Shown here one piece after another: positions 16,931-27,100 of a stretch of DNA of 64,000 bases. This stretch comes from Sulfurimonas sp. HSL-3221 (GTDB lineage Bacteria > Campylobacterota > Campylobacteria > Campylobacterales > Sulfurimonadaceae), in the NCBI RefSeq assembly GCF_021044585.1, contig NZ_CP087998.1:1550001-1614000 (forward strand). Reading direction: 5' to 3'. Each line of letters begins with the position of its first letter. Position 1 is the stretch's first letter. The position numbers and the translations under genes were made by a program. Below the pieces are notes generated by a model that was given only the letters and a program-made list of their open reading frames with translations, did no database searches and was not told the DNA's origin.

Positions 16931-18100
16931 TTGACCCCGGAACACTTACTGACCAAAGCCAAGTCCCAACTGACAATGAAGCACCCCTATTTCGGGATGC
17001 TCGCCTCCCGCCTGAAACAGGAGCCCAAAGAGGGACTGCGCGGTTATGCCAGCAACGGCAAACGCTTTTTGTACGACCCGGAGTTCATGGGACGCCGCAG
17101 CATCGAAGAGGTGATGTTCATCCTCACGAACTGTGTCATGCACCACGTCCTGTCGCACCAGCAGCGCCAGCTGGGACGCAAAGGGGGACTGTGGCAGCTG
17201 GCAACAGACTACGCCATCAACAACCTCCTGCACAAAAACGGCCTTGAAATCCCCCAGGGGGCCAACTACAATGAAGAATTCGAGGGGATGTACGCCGAGG
17301 AGATCTACGACGCCCTCAAAGAGAGCTATTACAGCGATATTGATGACGCCTTCGGCGGCGAGGACGACGTACCGCCTCCGCCGGGTATGCCGGGCGGTGC
17401 CGGTGAAGGGGGAGAGGAGGAGGACGACAGCGGCGCTTTTTCCAACCTCGGCAATATCGAGGAGGAGCTCGACGCCCAGAACGAGTCGGAGTGGCAGTAC
17501 GCCTCCTCCGTCGCCCAGGAGGTCGCCCAGCGCAAAAGCGCGATGCCCTCGGGCATGGACCGGCTGGGCAAGAAGGTCAAGGCCGCCGATGTCGACTGGC
17601 GTTTCGAACTCTACAACGCCGTCAACAAGCACATGCGCAACAACTATGCCTTCATGCCGCCGAACAAGAAGCACATCTACCGCGGTATCGCGCTGCCCTC
17701 CCTGGCCAGCGACACGCTGAGCCTCTGCGTCGCCGTGGATACCTCGGGCTCCATCAACGAGGCGCTGCTCGGGGCCTTTACGGAGGAGTTTAAAAACATC
17801 ATGACGATCTTCCCCGCCATTAGGATCGAGCTGATCATCGCCGACGCGAAGGTCCACGGCCACTACACCTTCCAGGGCGGCGAGAAGCTGGACTTCCCCC
17901 TAAAAGGGGGCGGCGGGACCGACTACCGTCCCGTCTTCGACTTCATCGAGGCCGAGCTGCCGATGACGACGATGCTGCTCTACTTCACCGACGGCGACGG
18001 CTGGTTCCCGCGTATCCCGCCGCCGTACGAGGTGCTCTGGGCCCTCTCCCGCCCGGCCAAGGTCCCCTTCGGACGCGGGCTGGTCATCTTCAACTCCTAG
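16931..18100 (+). CDS. VWA-domain partner of the MoxR ATPase (DUF2201-like)
   Basis: A 389-residue protein. The N-terminal half contains MHHVLSHQQR, which looks like a degenerate metal-peptidase helix as seen in DUF2201 proteins. A Pro/Gly/Glu-rich linker follows (PPPPGMPGG). The C-terminal half is a von Willebrand A domain with the MIDAS DTSGSI, and TDGDG near the end. The start is a TTG at 16931, nine bases after the ATPase stop, so the two form a standard MoxR-VWA pair. Its client protein is unknown. Confidence 0.8.
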   Translation: MTPEHLLTKAKSQLTMKHPYFGMLASRLKQEPKEGLRGYASNGKRFLYDPEFMGRRSIEEVMFILTNCVMHHVLSHQQRQLGRKGGLWQLATDYAINNLLHKNGLEIPQGANYNEEFEGMYAEEIYDALKESYYSDIDDAFGGEDDVPPPPGMPGGAGEGGEEEDDSGAFSNLGNIEEELDAQNESEWQYASSVAQEVAQRKSAMPSGMDRLGKKVKAADVDWRFELYNAVNKHMRNNYAFMPPNKKHIYRGIALPSLASDTLSLCVAVDTSGSINEALLGAFTEEFKNIMTIFPAIRIELIIADAKVHGHYTFQGGEKLDFPLKGGGGTDYRPVFDFIEAELPMTTMLLYFTDGDGWFPRIPPPYEVLWALSRPAKVPFGRGLVIFNS

Positions 18101-18118
18101 CCTTCAGCCCCCCGGGGC

Positions 18119-18143
18119 TACAATATACGACACTTTTTTGTCG
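18119..18143 (+). promoter_or_regulatory. Promoter-like box with inverted repeat
   Basis: TACAAT (18119-18124) is a plausible -10 box. It is followed at 18128-18143 by CGACA and TGTCG around six bases. The repeat may be an operator for the gene at 18149 or part of its 5' leader. Confidence 0.35.
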
Positions 18144-18148
18144 CGAGT

Positions 18149-18538
18149 ATGCCCGAAATGTCTATTCAAACCATTATGATCATCGCTTTTACCGCCGCCA
18201 CCGTGCTGGCCGCCTGGAAACTCTATGCCTTTTTGCCCAACAAGCCGCTGCCCGACGACGACAGCAATGAAGCCTCCAAAGAGGAGCTGACAACCCTGAT
18301 GCTCGAGGTTATCGAAAAGGAGCATCGCCACGAGGCGCCGCTCAGCGAACAGGAACTCTTCCAATACATCGTACGCCACGAGGCCTTCGACAAAGAGCAC
18401 TACTGGCGTTTCAACCAGAACAAGCTCAACCAGCTGCTGCGCCGCTACTACCTGCATTACCCCCACACCGGGACCATTCCCGCCATCTATGACCATCTCC
18501 GCGACACCAAAACGAATGATGCGGAGAAGGAGGCGTAA
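18149..18538 (+). CDS. Single-pass membrane protein, unknown
   Basis: A 129-residue protein with one N-terminal membrane helix ([20 protein letters not shown]) and a charged cytoplasmic tail with helical pattern ([18 protein letters not shown] and [16 protein letters not shown]). It starts at the ATG at 18149; a second in-frame ATG at 18158 is also possible. Its stop overlaps the sfsA start by one base, so they are translationally coupled. Function unknown. Confidence 0.6.
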   Translation: MPEMSIQTIMIIAFTAATVLAAWKLYAFLPNKPLPDDDSNEASKEELTTLMLEVIEKEHRHEAPLSEQELFQYIVRHEAFDKEHYWRFNQNKLNQLLRRYYLHYPHTGTIPAIYDHLRDTKTNDAEKEA

Positions 18539-19228
18539 TGCGGTACAAGACGCCCCTCATTCCGGGAACCCTCATCAAACGCTACAAGCGTTTTCTCGCC
18601 GACATAAGGCTCGAAGACGGCAGTATCGTTACGGCCCACTGCCCAAACTCCGGCTCCATGAAAGGGTACAAAGAGGAGGGGCTGCGTGTCTGGCTCAGCG
18701 AGAGCGACAACCCCAAACGCAAGCTGCGCTACACCTGGGAGCTCGTCGAAGATGCCGACGGGGAGACAGTGATGGTCCATGCGGCCCGGGCCAACGCACT
18801 GGCCGAAGAGGCGGTCCGCGAAGGGGTCGTCACGGAACTTCAGGGGTACGACCGCCTCCGTAGGGAAGTGAAATACGGCAGCCAAAACAGCCGGATCGAC
18901 CTGCTCCTCGAAAAAGGGGATGCAAAGTGTTTCGTGGAGGTCAAGAGCGTCACCCTGCGCGAAGGCGACACGTTGATGTTCCCCGACGCCGTAACAACGA
19001 GGGGGCAGAAGCATCTTGAAGAGCTGATGGAAGTCAAAGAGAAAGGTGACCGCGCCGTGCTCTTCTTCGCCGTGCTGCGCGAAGGGGGACGCCGTCGAAG
19101 CAGCGGCACATATCGACCCCGCCTACGCCGCCCTTCTGGCGCAGGCAAGCGACGCAGGCGTCGAAGTGCTGATCTACCGGGCAGTTTTTACGCCCGAAGG
19201 GGTTGCCCTCGCCGAACGCATCGGCTGA
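18538..19228 (+). pseudogene. sfsA: sfsA, split by a single-base frameshift
   Basis: SfsA is a nucleic-acid-binding protein once linked to maltose gene expression. The N-terminal part ([54 protein letters not shown]) reads normally to about residue 180. The frame then goes out, and the correct C-terminus ([15 protein letters not shown] and [14 protein letters not shown]) is found in the next frame, ending at 19228. The shift is at the G-run 19084-19088, which has five G where four would keep frame. It may be a genuine inactivating indel, a sequencing error in a homopolymer, or a phase-variable tract, but five G is short for the last. Confidence 0.85.
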
Positions 19229-19312
19229 TCCCGCTATCCAAAGTGCCGTCTAACGCGGATCGTAAGAAAGGCTGTTACAATGCGCGTTAGATTTTTTTCT
19301 GGAGCTGAAACT

Positions 19313-20131
19313 ATGAACCGTCTATTTATTCTTTTACTCTTCGCGGCAACCTGGCTGGGCGCGGAGTCCATCTTTACCCTGCGCGGCGTCGACAAAGTCT
19401 ATCCCGTCGTTGACATTTCCGGCGAAAAGGTGCCTAAAAGCAGCAAAACCTACCTCCGCGAAGCCCTCGACGCCATGACCGGGGAGCTCGGCATCGACAC
19501 AAAGGGCTACAGCGGGCGCTCCCTCGCCCTGCTCGTCGCGGAACAGTATGTCGGCAAAAGCGTGCTGATCAGCGTCCGGCTCGTGATCGGCGAGCAGGTG
19601 CAGCGCACCGGTTCGAAGGACAGAGTCTTCGCCCTGACCTACCAGAACGCTCTCACCTTTCCCTATGACAGCGACACGGTCGAGGAGAACCTCGAAGACA
19701 GCGTCGACGAGCTGTTGGCCAAGTTCGCCGACCAGTACGCCCAGGAACGCGGTACGCTTAAACGCGTCAAGGAGAAAGGGAGCCTCGCGGCGTCGCTGGG
19801 GTATGAAACAAACTTCGACAATGCTGTTAAGCGGGCCAAAAAAGAGCACAAAAACGTCATGCTCGTCCTTGTCGCGAACTACTGCCCCTGGTGCCGGAAG
19901 TTCGAAGAGCTCGTTCTGCGCAAGGAGGATGTCAACGCCCTCGTACACCAAAAATACGTCCCTGTCATCCTCAACAAGGAGAAAGACGCGTTCCCGCCGG
20001 AGTTCAACATCTCCTTCACCCCCGTCGTCCACTTTATCGACCCCGTGACCTTGAAGGGGTACCACACTGTCGCCGGTTACAACAGCCGCGAAGAGTTTAC
20101 TCACTGGCTGGGAGCGGACAAGCGTCCCTAA
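19313..20131 (+). CDS. Exported thioredoxin-like protein
   Basis: A 272-residue protein that starts MNRLFILLLFAATWLGAES at the ATG at 19313, with GGAG upstream, and has a clear signal peptide. The C-terminal third is a thioredoxin fold with the active site NYCPWCRKFEEL, followed by an EFNISFTPVVHFID strand with a cis-Pro typical of Thioredoxin_7 proteins. The middle part resembles a domain with repeated EENLEDSVDEL helices. It should act as a periplasmic thiol oxidoreductase. The TACAAT box at 19276-19281 is a likely promoter element. Confidence 0.75.
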   Translation: MNRLFILLLFAATWLGAESIFTLRGVDKVYPVVDISGEKVPKSSKTYLREALDAMTGELGIDTKGYSGRSLALLVAEQYVGKSVLISVRLVIGEQVQRTGSKDRVFALTYQNALTFPYDSDTVEENLEDSVDELLAKFADQYAQERGTLKRVKEKGSLAASLGYETNFDNAVKRAKKEHKNVMLVLVANYCPWCRKFEELVLRKEDVNALVHQKYVPVILNKEKDAFPPEFNISFTPVVHFIDPVTLKGYHTVAGYNSREEFTHWLGADKRP

Positions 20132-20140
20132 GCAGGGGTG

Positions 20141-20169
20141 TTGACCCGTTGCTCCGCATACAGTACAAT
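20141..20169 (+). promoter_or_regulatory. Sigma-70 promoter of the lipoprotein gene
   Basis: TTGACC (20141-20146) and TACAAT (20164-20169) are separated by 17 bases, the classic layout, 34 bases before the start at 20203. Confidence 0.7.
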
Positions 20170-20202
20170 GCCCCAAACCGATTGCTTTGACGAAGGAATA
20201 AT

Positions 20203-20820
20203 ATGAAAATACGCCCGCTTCTTTTGGCCGCGGCTGCCGCGGCCGCTTTGACCTTCTCCGGTTGCGGCGAGGACAGTTCCACTGAGCCGCGATTGAATTT
20301 CATCACGATGATCAACGCGACTGACGCCGATATCGTAGGACACCTCTTCAACAAGAGCTTCTACACCATTGCGCCCAAAACACAGAAAGATGATGATTTC
20401 GAAGCCGTATCTGAAGCCCCCGACGTCTGGTATACGACGACGATTGACACGTCAACAAAAATCGGGGTGGAGACCATACACAGCGGGGATCTAATCAATG
20501 CCTATATTGCGGCAAACTGCAACAATGGCAGTGTAGACAAGAATCATATTATCCACCAGCCGGCTCCGGGGACGCTCAGCGTCGTCAATATCACAGATTA
20601 CAGCCTGGACGTCACGGCCGACGGTAATACAGAGACCTTCAATGCCTGTGCTGTCAAAGAGTTCCCGGGTGTAGGGTTTACGGGTGAGAAAGACATCAAT
20701 GTCAGCTACGGCGCCGAAACGATTCTCATTCCGCTTCCAAATCCCGGCGAAGCCTACGATGTGATCGTCTTTCCCGATTTTACGATCGGCCTTTTCAAAA
20801 TCAAAGCGTTCAAGGGCTAA
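20203..20820 (+). CDS. Lipoprotein of unknown function
   Basis: A 205-residue protein with a signal peptide and the lipobox FSGC (Cys at about residue 23), so it is lipid-anchored in the envelope. The mature region (LNFITMINATDADIVGHLFN, VVNITDYSLDVTADG, INVSYGAETILIPL) has the beta-rich pattern of DUF4397-like proteins, in which short repeats of N-I-T or N-A-T strands build a sandwich. This match is by eye and weak. A sigma-70 promoter lies just upstream. The SulP gene follows. Confidence 0.55.
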   Translation: MKIRPLLLAAAAAAALTFSGCGEDSSTEPRLNFITMINATDADIVGHLFNKSFYTIAPKTQKDDDFEAVSEAPDVWYTTTIDTSTKIGVETIHSGDLINAYIAANCNNGSVDKNHIIHQPAPGTLSVVNITDYSLDVTADGNTETFNACAVKEFPGVGFTGEKDINVSYGAETILIPLPNPGEAYDVIVFPDFTIGLFKIKAFKG

Positions 20821-20832
20821 CCCGCGACTGTG

Positions 20833-20877
20833 GATGACAAATTTGTCATCCGCATTTCACCCTATCTGCTATACAAT
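20833..20877 (+). promoter_or_regulatory. Palindromic operator and promoter of sulP
   Basis: GATGACAAATTTGTCATC (20833-20850) is a perfect 18-bp palindrome without spacer. It contains TTGTCA and lies upstream of an extended -10 (TGCTATACA, 20867-20875), so a bound repressor or activator would control transcription starting near 20885. Confidence 0.55.
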
Positions 20878-20925
20878 GCCATTTATCTTTCGGCGGCCCC
20901 GGTGCCGTCATGCAAAGGCCCACAG

Positions 20926-22479
20926 TTGTCTCTCTTTTCCAATCTTCGCGGTAATCTTTTCGGCGGTATGACGGCGGCCGTCATCGCGCTGCCGCTCGCG
21001 CTCGCTTTCGGCGTCGCCAGCGGTCTCGGCGCGGCGGCGGGTCTTTACGGCGCCATCATCCTCGGCTTCTTCGCCGCGCTGTTCGGCGGCACCCGCACCC
21101 AGATCTCCGGCCCGACGGGGCCGATGACCGTCGTCGTGGCCGCCGCCGTCGCATCCTTGGGCGGCGACGTCGGGCTGGTCGCGACCGTCGTACTGCTGGC
21201 GGGTATCTTCCAGGTCGTTTTCGGTTTCACGCGACTGGGACGATTTGTCCGCTTCATCCCCTACCCGGTCATCTCCGGCTTTATGAGCGGGATCGGCATC
21301 ATCATCATCCTGCTGCAGCTCAACCCCCTGCTGGGGCTCCCCTCCGACGCCGCCGTCCTGCACCTGCTGGTCACCCTGCCCTCGCTGCTGCCCCAGACAA
21401 ACCCCTGGGCCCTCCTGCTGGCACTCGCTGCCCTTGCCATCGTCTTTTTCACCCCGGCGCGCCTCGCCAAAGTCGTCCCTTCTCCGCTGATCGCCCTTGT
21501 CGTGCTCACTCCGATCTCTGCGCTGCTGCAGCTGCCGGTGGAGACGATCGGCACGATTCCCGCCGAACTTCCGAAGCTTGTCTTGCCGGACTTTACGCTG
21601 GAACATTACACGATCATCCTCTCCCTCGCCTTTACACTGGCCGTGCTGGGCACCATAGACTCGCTGCTGACCTCCATTGTCGCCGACTCCGTCACCCGGA
21701 CTAAACATAACCCCGACCGCGAGCTCTTCGGCCAGGGGATCGGCAATGCGCTCTGCGCCCTCGTCGGGGCCGTCCCCGGCGCGGGGGCAACGATGCGGAC
21801 CGTCATCAACGTCAAAAGCGGCGGCACCGACCGTCTCTCGGGCATGATCCATGCCGTAGTGCTGCTGCTCATCGTCCTCTTCCTTGCCCCGCTGGCCTCC
21901 AAGATCCCACTCGCGGTGCTGGCAGGCATCCTCATCAAGGTCGGTGTCGACATCCTGGACTACCGCTTCTTGAAGGTCTGGAAAGAGAGCCCCCGCAGCG
22001 ACCTGATGACGATGCTGACCGTCTTCTTCGTCACCGTCTTCGTCGACCTCATCACTGCCGTCGGTCTCGGCATCGTCCTGGCATCGCTGCTCATCGTCTA
22101 TCGTATCACCAAAGAGACGCAGATCGTACTGGAAAACGCCGGTGCGGGCAGCCAGCCGGACCTCGACGGGGAGAACGCGCGCATTATCCGTATCAACGGC
22201 GCATTCTTCTTCGGTTCGAGCACTTTCTTCGAACACCAGGCAAACAACCTGCTCGATACGAAAACGGTCATCATCGACATTCTGAACGTTCCTTTCATGG
22301 ATATCACAGCGATCTTTACCCTCAAGGACCTGATCGAGAAACTGAAAAAGGACGGGGTCAAGGTGATCATCGCGGCCCCCGAAGCCTTCACGGAGAAGCT
22401 GATGCGCTTCAACCACGAAAAACGCTTCGAGAACGTCACCTTCGCCCCCTCCCTCCAAAGCGCCGTCGCGCTGATTTAA
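20926..22479 (+). CDS. SulP-family anion transporter
   Basis: An integral membrane protein of about 517 residues (SLC26/SulP type) with a C-terminal STAS domain. The core has many Ala/Gly-rich membrane helices, a TRTQISGPTGPMTVVVA segment (the substrate-binding region of SulP/SLC26) and the PGAGATMRTV loop. The cytoplasmic STAS domain covers the last 110 residues. Substrate could be sulfate, bicarbonate or another anion. I place the start at the TTG at 20926, with AAAGG seven bases upstream, because the -10 box at 20870-20877 makes the earlier GTG at 20830 impossible to transcribe. Confidence 0.8.
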   Translation: MSLFSNLRGNLFGGMTAAVIALPLALAFGVASGLGAAAGLYGAIILGFFAALFGGTRTQISGPTGPMTVVVAAAVASLGGDVGLVATVVLLAGIFQVVFGFTRLGRFVRFIPYPVISGFMSGIGIIIILLQLNPLLGLPSDAAVLHLLVTLPSLLPQTNPWALLLALAALAIVFFTPARLAKVVPSPLIALVVLTPISALLQLPVETIGTIPAELPKLVLPDFTLEHYTIILSLAFTLAVLGTIDSLLTSIVADSVTRTKHNPDRELFGQGIGNALCALVGAVPGAGATMRTVINVKSGGTDRLSGMIHAVVLLLIVLFLAPLASKIPLAVLAGILIKVGVDILDYRFLKVWKESPRSDLMTMLTVFFVTVFVDLITAVGLGIVLASLLIVYRITKETQIVLENAGAGSQPDLDGENARIIRINGAFFFGSSTFFEHQANNLLDTKTVIIDILNVPFMDITAIFTLKDLIEKLKKDGVKVIIAAPEAFTEKLMRFNHEKRFENVTFAPSLQSAVALI

Positions 22480-22545
22480 ACGCCGGGCTCTTAGGCCCTG
22501 CATCCCTCCCGCTTTTTAACCTCAGATGCTAAGCGTATAAAAAGG

Positions 22546-22557
22546 TTGCTTACGCAA
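22546..22557 (+). promoter_or_regulatory. Possible MarR operator
   Basis: TTGC and GCAA surround four bases (TTAC), with another ATAGTTGCAT just downstream, 29-40 bases before the marR start. MarR proteins often bind such TTGC/GCAA inverted repeats and repress their own operon. Confidence 0.4.
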
Positions 22558-22585
22558 TAGTTGCATAGGTAATTAAAGGAGCCCT

Positions 22586-23041
22586 ATGGAATATCTGCTG
22601 GATACTTCAATCGGATTTCGTCTCAACCGCACGGCCAATATTATCCATGCCGGTTTTACGAAATGCATCGAACCCTTCGGAATCGCGCCCGAACAGTTTG
22701 CGACACTGAAGATCATCAGCGAGGATGGCGAAATCACGCAGTCCGAGATCGCCGAGATCCTTGCCAAGGGCAAACCGACCGTCAGCCGGGCCCTTGACGC
22801 CCTTGAAAAGAAGGAGCTGATCGTCCGCGAACGCAAAAGCGAAGACCGTCGGATCAAACCGATCCACCTCACCGCGAAGGGACAGGAGATCCTTGACCTA
22901 GTCATTCCCAAAGCCCTGACCTTCAACAATGCCATCAAAGCCCGGCTTACCCCGGAAGAGATAGAGACTTTTTTTCGTGTCCTCGATACGATCGTCGACA
23001 CCTCCGAAACCCATACCAAGCAATTAGGAGCATCAGAATGA
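22586..23041 (+). CDS. MarR-family repressor of the efflux operon
   Basis: A 151-residue winged helix-turn-helix regulator. The recognition region is ITQSEIAEILAKGKPTVSRA followed by the wing KKELIVRERKSEDRRIK. It is the first gene of a tightly packed marR-acrA-acrB-oprM unit, with its stop overlapping the next start (ATGA). It most likely represses the pump and releases DNA on binding a toxic or phenolic ligand. An inverted repeat with a TTGC/GCAA core lies just before the gene. Confidence 0.85.
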   Translation: MEYLLDTSIGFRLNRTANIIHAGFTKCIEPFGIAPEQFATLKIISEDGEITQSEIAEILAKGKPTVSRALDALEKKELIVRERKSEDRRIKPIHLTAKGQEILDLVIPKALTFNNAIKARLTPEEIETFFRVLDTIVDTSETHTKQLGASE

Positions 23042-24162
23042 AACGCCCCCCCTACGCCCCGCTCGTTTTCGCAGCCTCACTGCTGTTCGGAAGCAGCCTC
23101 GTCGCCGAAACGGCAGCCCCCGCCGCCCCGGCCCCGCACGCCGACGCCTATGTCGTCAAAGCCGTCGCGAAACGCGACGTCGTCCTGAACTACCCCGCCC
23201 GCCTCAAAAGCATCCGCAGCGCGACCGTCGTCTCCCGCGTCACCGGCGTGCTGCTTGAGAAGCGTTTCAAAGAGGGCGACTACGTCAAAAAAGGCACCCG
23301 CCTCTACAAAATCGAGCCCGACCTCTACCAGGCGGCGGTCAACGAACAGAAGGCCTCCGTCATCCTGCAGGAGTCGCTTTATACGAAAGCCGAGCGTGAC
23401 TGGAAACGGGCGCAGGCCCTCTACAAGGACAACGCCATCAGCGTCCAGGAGCACGATGCCGCGCTCTCGGCCTATGAAACGGCCCGCGCGCAGGTCAATG
23501 CCTCCAAGGCGCAGCTGCAGACCAGAGAGCTGGAGCTTGGCTATACCGACGTCACAGCCCCCATCAGCGGGATCGCCGGCATCAAGCAGACCGACGTGGG
23601 CAACGTCGTCAACGCCGGGACGCCGCTGGTGACAATCACCCAAACGGACCCGATTTACGCCCTCTTCTCCATCCCTTCGGGCGATCTGCAAAAAGCGCGC
23701 GTGGAGAACAAAGAGGGGCGCTGGAGCTGGGGGAATGAGGGGCGTCTCAAAGCCTCCCTCGACGTTGACGGCATCAAGGTAAGCGGCGACATCGACTTTA
23801 TCGCGCCGACGGCGGATACCCAGACGGGCAGCATCAGTGTACGCGCACGTTTCAAAAACAGCGACAACCTCCTGCTGCCGGGGACTTTCGGACGCGTGAC
23901 ACTGGAGGGGATCAGCCGCGACAACGTCATCATGATCCCGCAAAAAGCGGTCCTGCAGAACCCGATGGGCACCATCGTCTTCGTCGAGCAGGAGGGGCAG
24001 GCGGCCGTCCGTCCCGTCGTCCTCGGCGACCCCGTCGGCAACAGTTTCGTCGTGCGCAAAGGGCTCGCCGAAGGTGACAAGGTCATCGTGAACAACTTCT
24101 TCCGTGTCAAGCCCGGCGCCCCGGTCATTATCGACAAAACCGTCGATGCGGAAGGGAAATAA
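23038..24162 (+). CDS. RND efflux periplasmic adaptor (AcrA/MexA-like)
   Basis: A 374-residue membrane-fusion protein. After a signal peptide (LVFAASLLFGSSLVAETA) it has the lipoyl/barrel-sandwich motif VSRVTGVLLEKRFKEGDYVK, a long alpha hairpin (LYTKAERDWKRAQALYKDN) and the beta-barrel LGYTDVTAPISGIAG. No lipobox Cys is seen, so it is probably anchored by its uncleaved signal or is soluble. It links the inner-membrane RND pump to the outer-membrane channel encoded next. Confidence 0.9.
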   Translation: MKRPPYAPLVFAASLLFGSSLVAETAAPAAPAPHADAYVVKAVAKRDVVLNYPARLKSIRSATVVSRVTGVLLEKRFKEGDYVKKGTRLYKIEPDLYQAAVNEQKASVILQESLYTKAERDWKRAQALYKDNAISVQEHDAALSAYETARAQVNASKAQLQTRELELGYTDVTAPISGIAGIKQTDVGNVVNAGTPLVTITQTDPIYALFSIPSGDLQKARVENKEGRWSWGNEGRLKASLDVDGIKVSGDIDFIAPTADTQTGSISVRARFKNSDNLLLPGTFGRVTLEGISRDNVIMIPQKAVLQNPMGTIVFVEQEGQAAVRPVVLGDPVGNSFVVRKGLAEGDKVIVNNFFRVKPGAPVIIDKTVDAEGK

Positions 24163-24174
24163 AGGTAACCGTTT

Positions 24175-27100
24175 ATGTTTTCAAAATTTTTCATCGACCG
24201 GCCCATCTTCGCCTCGGTCCTCTCCATCATCGTCATTCTGGCGGGGGTCGTAGCGATCAAGGGACTGCCGGTCCAGGAGTACCCCAGTATCGTCCCGCCG
24301 CAGATCAACGTCCAGGCGGTCTACCCGGGTGCGGATGCCGAGACCCTCGCCAACACCGTCGCCGCCCCGCTCGAAGATGCCATCAACGGCGCGAAGAATA
24401 TGATCTACATGACCTCGACCGCCTCACCAAGCGGGATCCTGACCATGAGCATCACCTTCGCCACCGGCACGGACCCCTCCGCCGCCAACGTCGACGTCAA
24501 CAACCGCGTCCAGGTGGCCCTGAACAAGCTGCCCGAAGAGGTGCGCCGTCAGGGGGTCAGTGTGCGCGAACGCTCCCCGGACATGCTGCGCGTCATCGCC
24601 TTCACCTCCGAAAACCGCGTCCATGACGCGCTGTGGCTGAACAACTACGCCCTGATCAACGTCATCGACGACATCAAGCGTATTCCCGGTGTCGGGGACG
24701 CGTTTTTGTTCGGTTCGAAAGAGTACGCCCTGCGCGTCTGGCTCAAACCCGACAGCCTCGCGGCCTATGACCTGACCGTTAACGACGTGCTGGGCGTCAT
24801 CCGCAGCCAGAACGTCCAGCTCGCCGCGGGACAGATCGGCGGCGAACCCGCCGTGGAGAAGATGGCCTATACCTACACGGTCACAACCCCGGGGCGTCTG
24901 AAGACCGCCGATGAGTTCGGCAACATTCTCGTGCGCACCAACCCCGACGGCTCTTCGCTGCGCCTCAAAGACGTGGCACGGGTCGAACTGGGCGCCGAAC
25001 GCTACATGCTCAAGGGCACCCGCAACAAGGAGCCGATGGCCGTGGCCGGGGTCTTCCTGGCGCCCGGCGCCAATGCGCTCGAGGTCGATGCGGCACTGAC
25101 GAAGGTGCTCGAAGAGGTCTCGCAGAAGTTCCCCGAGGATGTCCGCTACCATACGCTCTACGATACGACGACCTTCGTCAAGACCTCCATCGAAGAGGTA
25201 CTGATGACCCTCGCCGAGGCGATCGTGATGGTCGTTCTGATCATCTACTTCTTCCTCGGCAACGTCCGGGCGACGATCATTCCAGTCCTGGCAATCCCCG
25301 TCTCCATCGTGGGGACCTTCGCCGGGCTCTACATTGCCGGCTTCTCCATCAACCTGCTGACGCTCTTTGCCCTGATCCTCGCGATTGGGCTCGTCGTCGA
25401 CGACGCCATCATCGTCATCGAGAACGTCGAACGCCTGCTGCACGAGCGCAAGGAGCTCACCGTCCGCGAAGCGACGATCGAGGCGATGCGCGAGATCACG
25501 GGACCGGTCATCGCGATCGTTTTCGTCCTCTCGGCCGTCTTCATTCCCGCCTCGCTCATGGGCGGTTTCAGCGGGGTGATGTACCAGCAGTTCGCCATGA
25601 CCATCGTCATCTCGGTCGTCATCTCCGGTATCGTCGCGCTCAGCCTGACACCGGCGCTCTGTAACGTCTTCCTGCGCCGCGAAGAGCCGACGCCGATCCT
25701 GCCGATCCGTCTCTTCAACACCTTTTTCGCGCGCCTCACCTCCGGCTTCAACCGCGGGGTACGCCTGACGCTCAAACTGGCCCTCATGAACCTGCTGATC
25801 TTCGGCGTCCTTATCGGCGCCGGCGCGTGGCTGTCGCAGAAACTGCCGACCGGCCTTGTCCCCGGCGAGGACAAAGGGGTTCTGATGGTCCTTACCTACC
25901 TTATGCCGGGGGCCTCGCTTGAACGCACCGTCGAAGTTCAGGACCAGGTCGCCGATACCCTTCTGGCCGACCCCCTTGTCGAATCCCTGGGGGCCATGAG
26001 CGGGATCGACCTCGCGACCTTCGCCTTCAAGTCCGATGCGGGGATCGCCTTTGCGCACCTCTCGGATTGGTCCGAGCGGACCGAACCGGGACAGAGCGCC
26101 GACGCGATGGCCGGCAAATTCATGATGCAGATGATGCAGAACAAAGAGGCGATGATCATCCCGGTCAACCCGCCGCCGATCCGCGGCATGAGCGCCACGG
26201 GTGGTTTTGAGCTCTATGTCCAGGACCGCACCGGCGGCGACCTTCTCGCCTTTGACGGCGTGATGAAGCAGCTCGTCGCAAAGGCCAACGAACGGCCGGA
26301 GCTCACGCGGGTCCGCACGACCTTCAACGCCGGCGTGCCGCAGTACCGCATCACCGTCAACGAGGACAAGGCCAAGGCGCTGGGCGTTCAGATCTCCGAT
26401 ATCTACACGACCCTCGGCTCGACCTTCGGGACCGGGTACGCCAACGATTTCAACCTCTACGGCCGTACCTACCACGTTAACGTCCAGCTCGAGCCCTCCT
26501 ACCGCGAGAGCGTCGAGGATTACCGCGACGTTTTCGTCCGCTCCTCCAGCGGCGCGCTGATCCCGATCAGCTCCCTCGTCGACGCCAAGCGCATCGTCGG
26601 TCCGAGCGTCGTCCAGCGCTTCAACATGTTCACGGCGGCGCAGCTCTCCGGACAGCCCGCCCCGGGTTACAGTTCGGGCGACGCGATGCGCGCCATCCAG
26701 GAAGTGACGGCGGAGGTCCTGCCCGAGGGCTATACCATCGCCTGGGCCGGTACCTCCTACCAGGAGCAGCAGGTGGCGGGCAAAGGCAACAACGCCTTTA
26801 TCTTCGCCATCGTCTTCATCTTCCTGATCCTCGCAGCCCTCTACGAGAGCTGGATGATCCCGTTCACGATCCTCATGACCGTCCCGTTCGCCCTGCTCGG
26901 TGCGACACTGGCAGTCTATTTCCGCGGGCTCGAGAACGACATCTATTTCCAGGTCGGGCTCGTCACCCTCGTCGGCCTCACCGCGAAAAACGCGATTTTG
27001 ATCGTCGAGTTCGCCCAGCAGAAACTGCGCGAGGGGCTTGACCTCTACCAGGCGACGATTGAAGGGGCGCGGATCCGTTTCCGCCCCATTGTCATGACGT

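Noticed and set aside
20908-22503. A long minus-strand frame opposite sulP
   Set aside because: Highly charged Asp/Gly/Arg-rich product with no motif.
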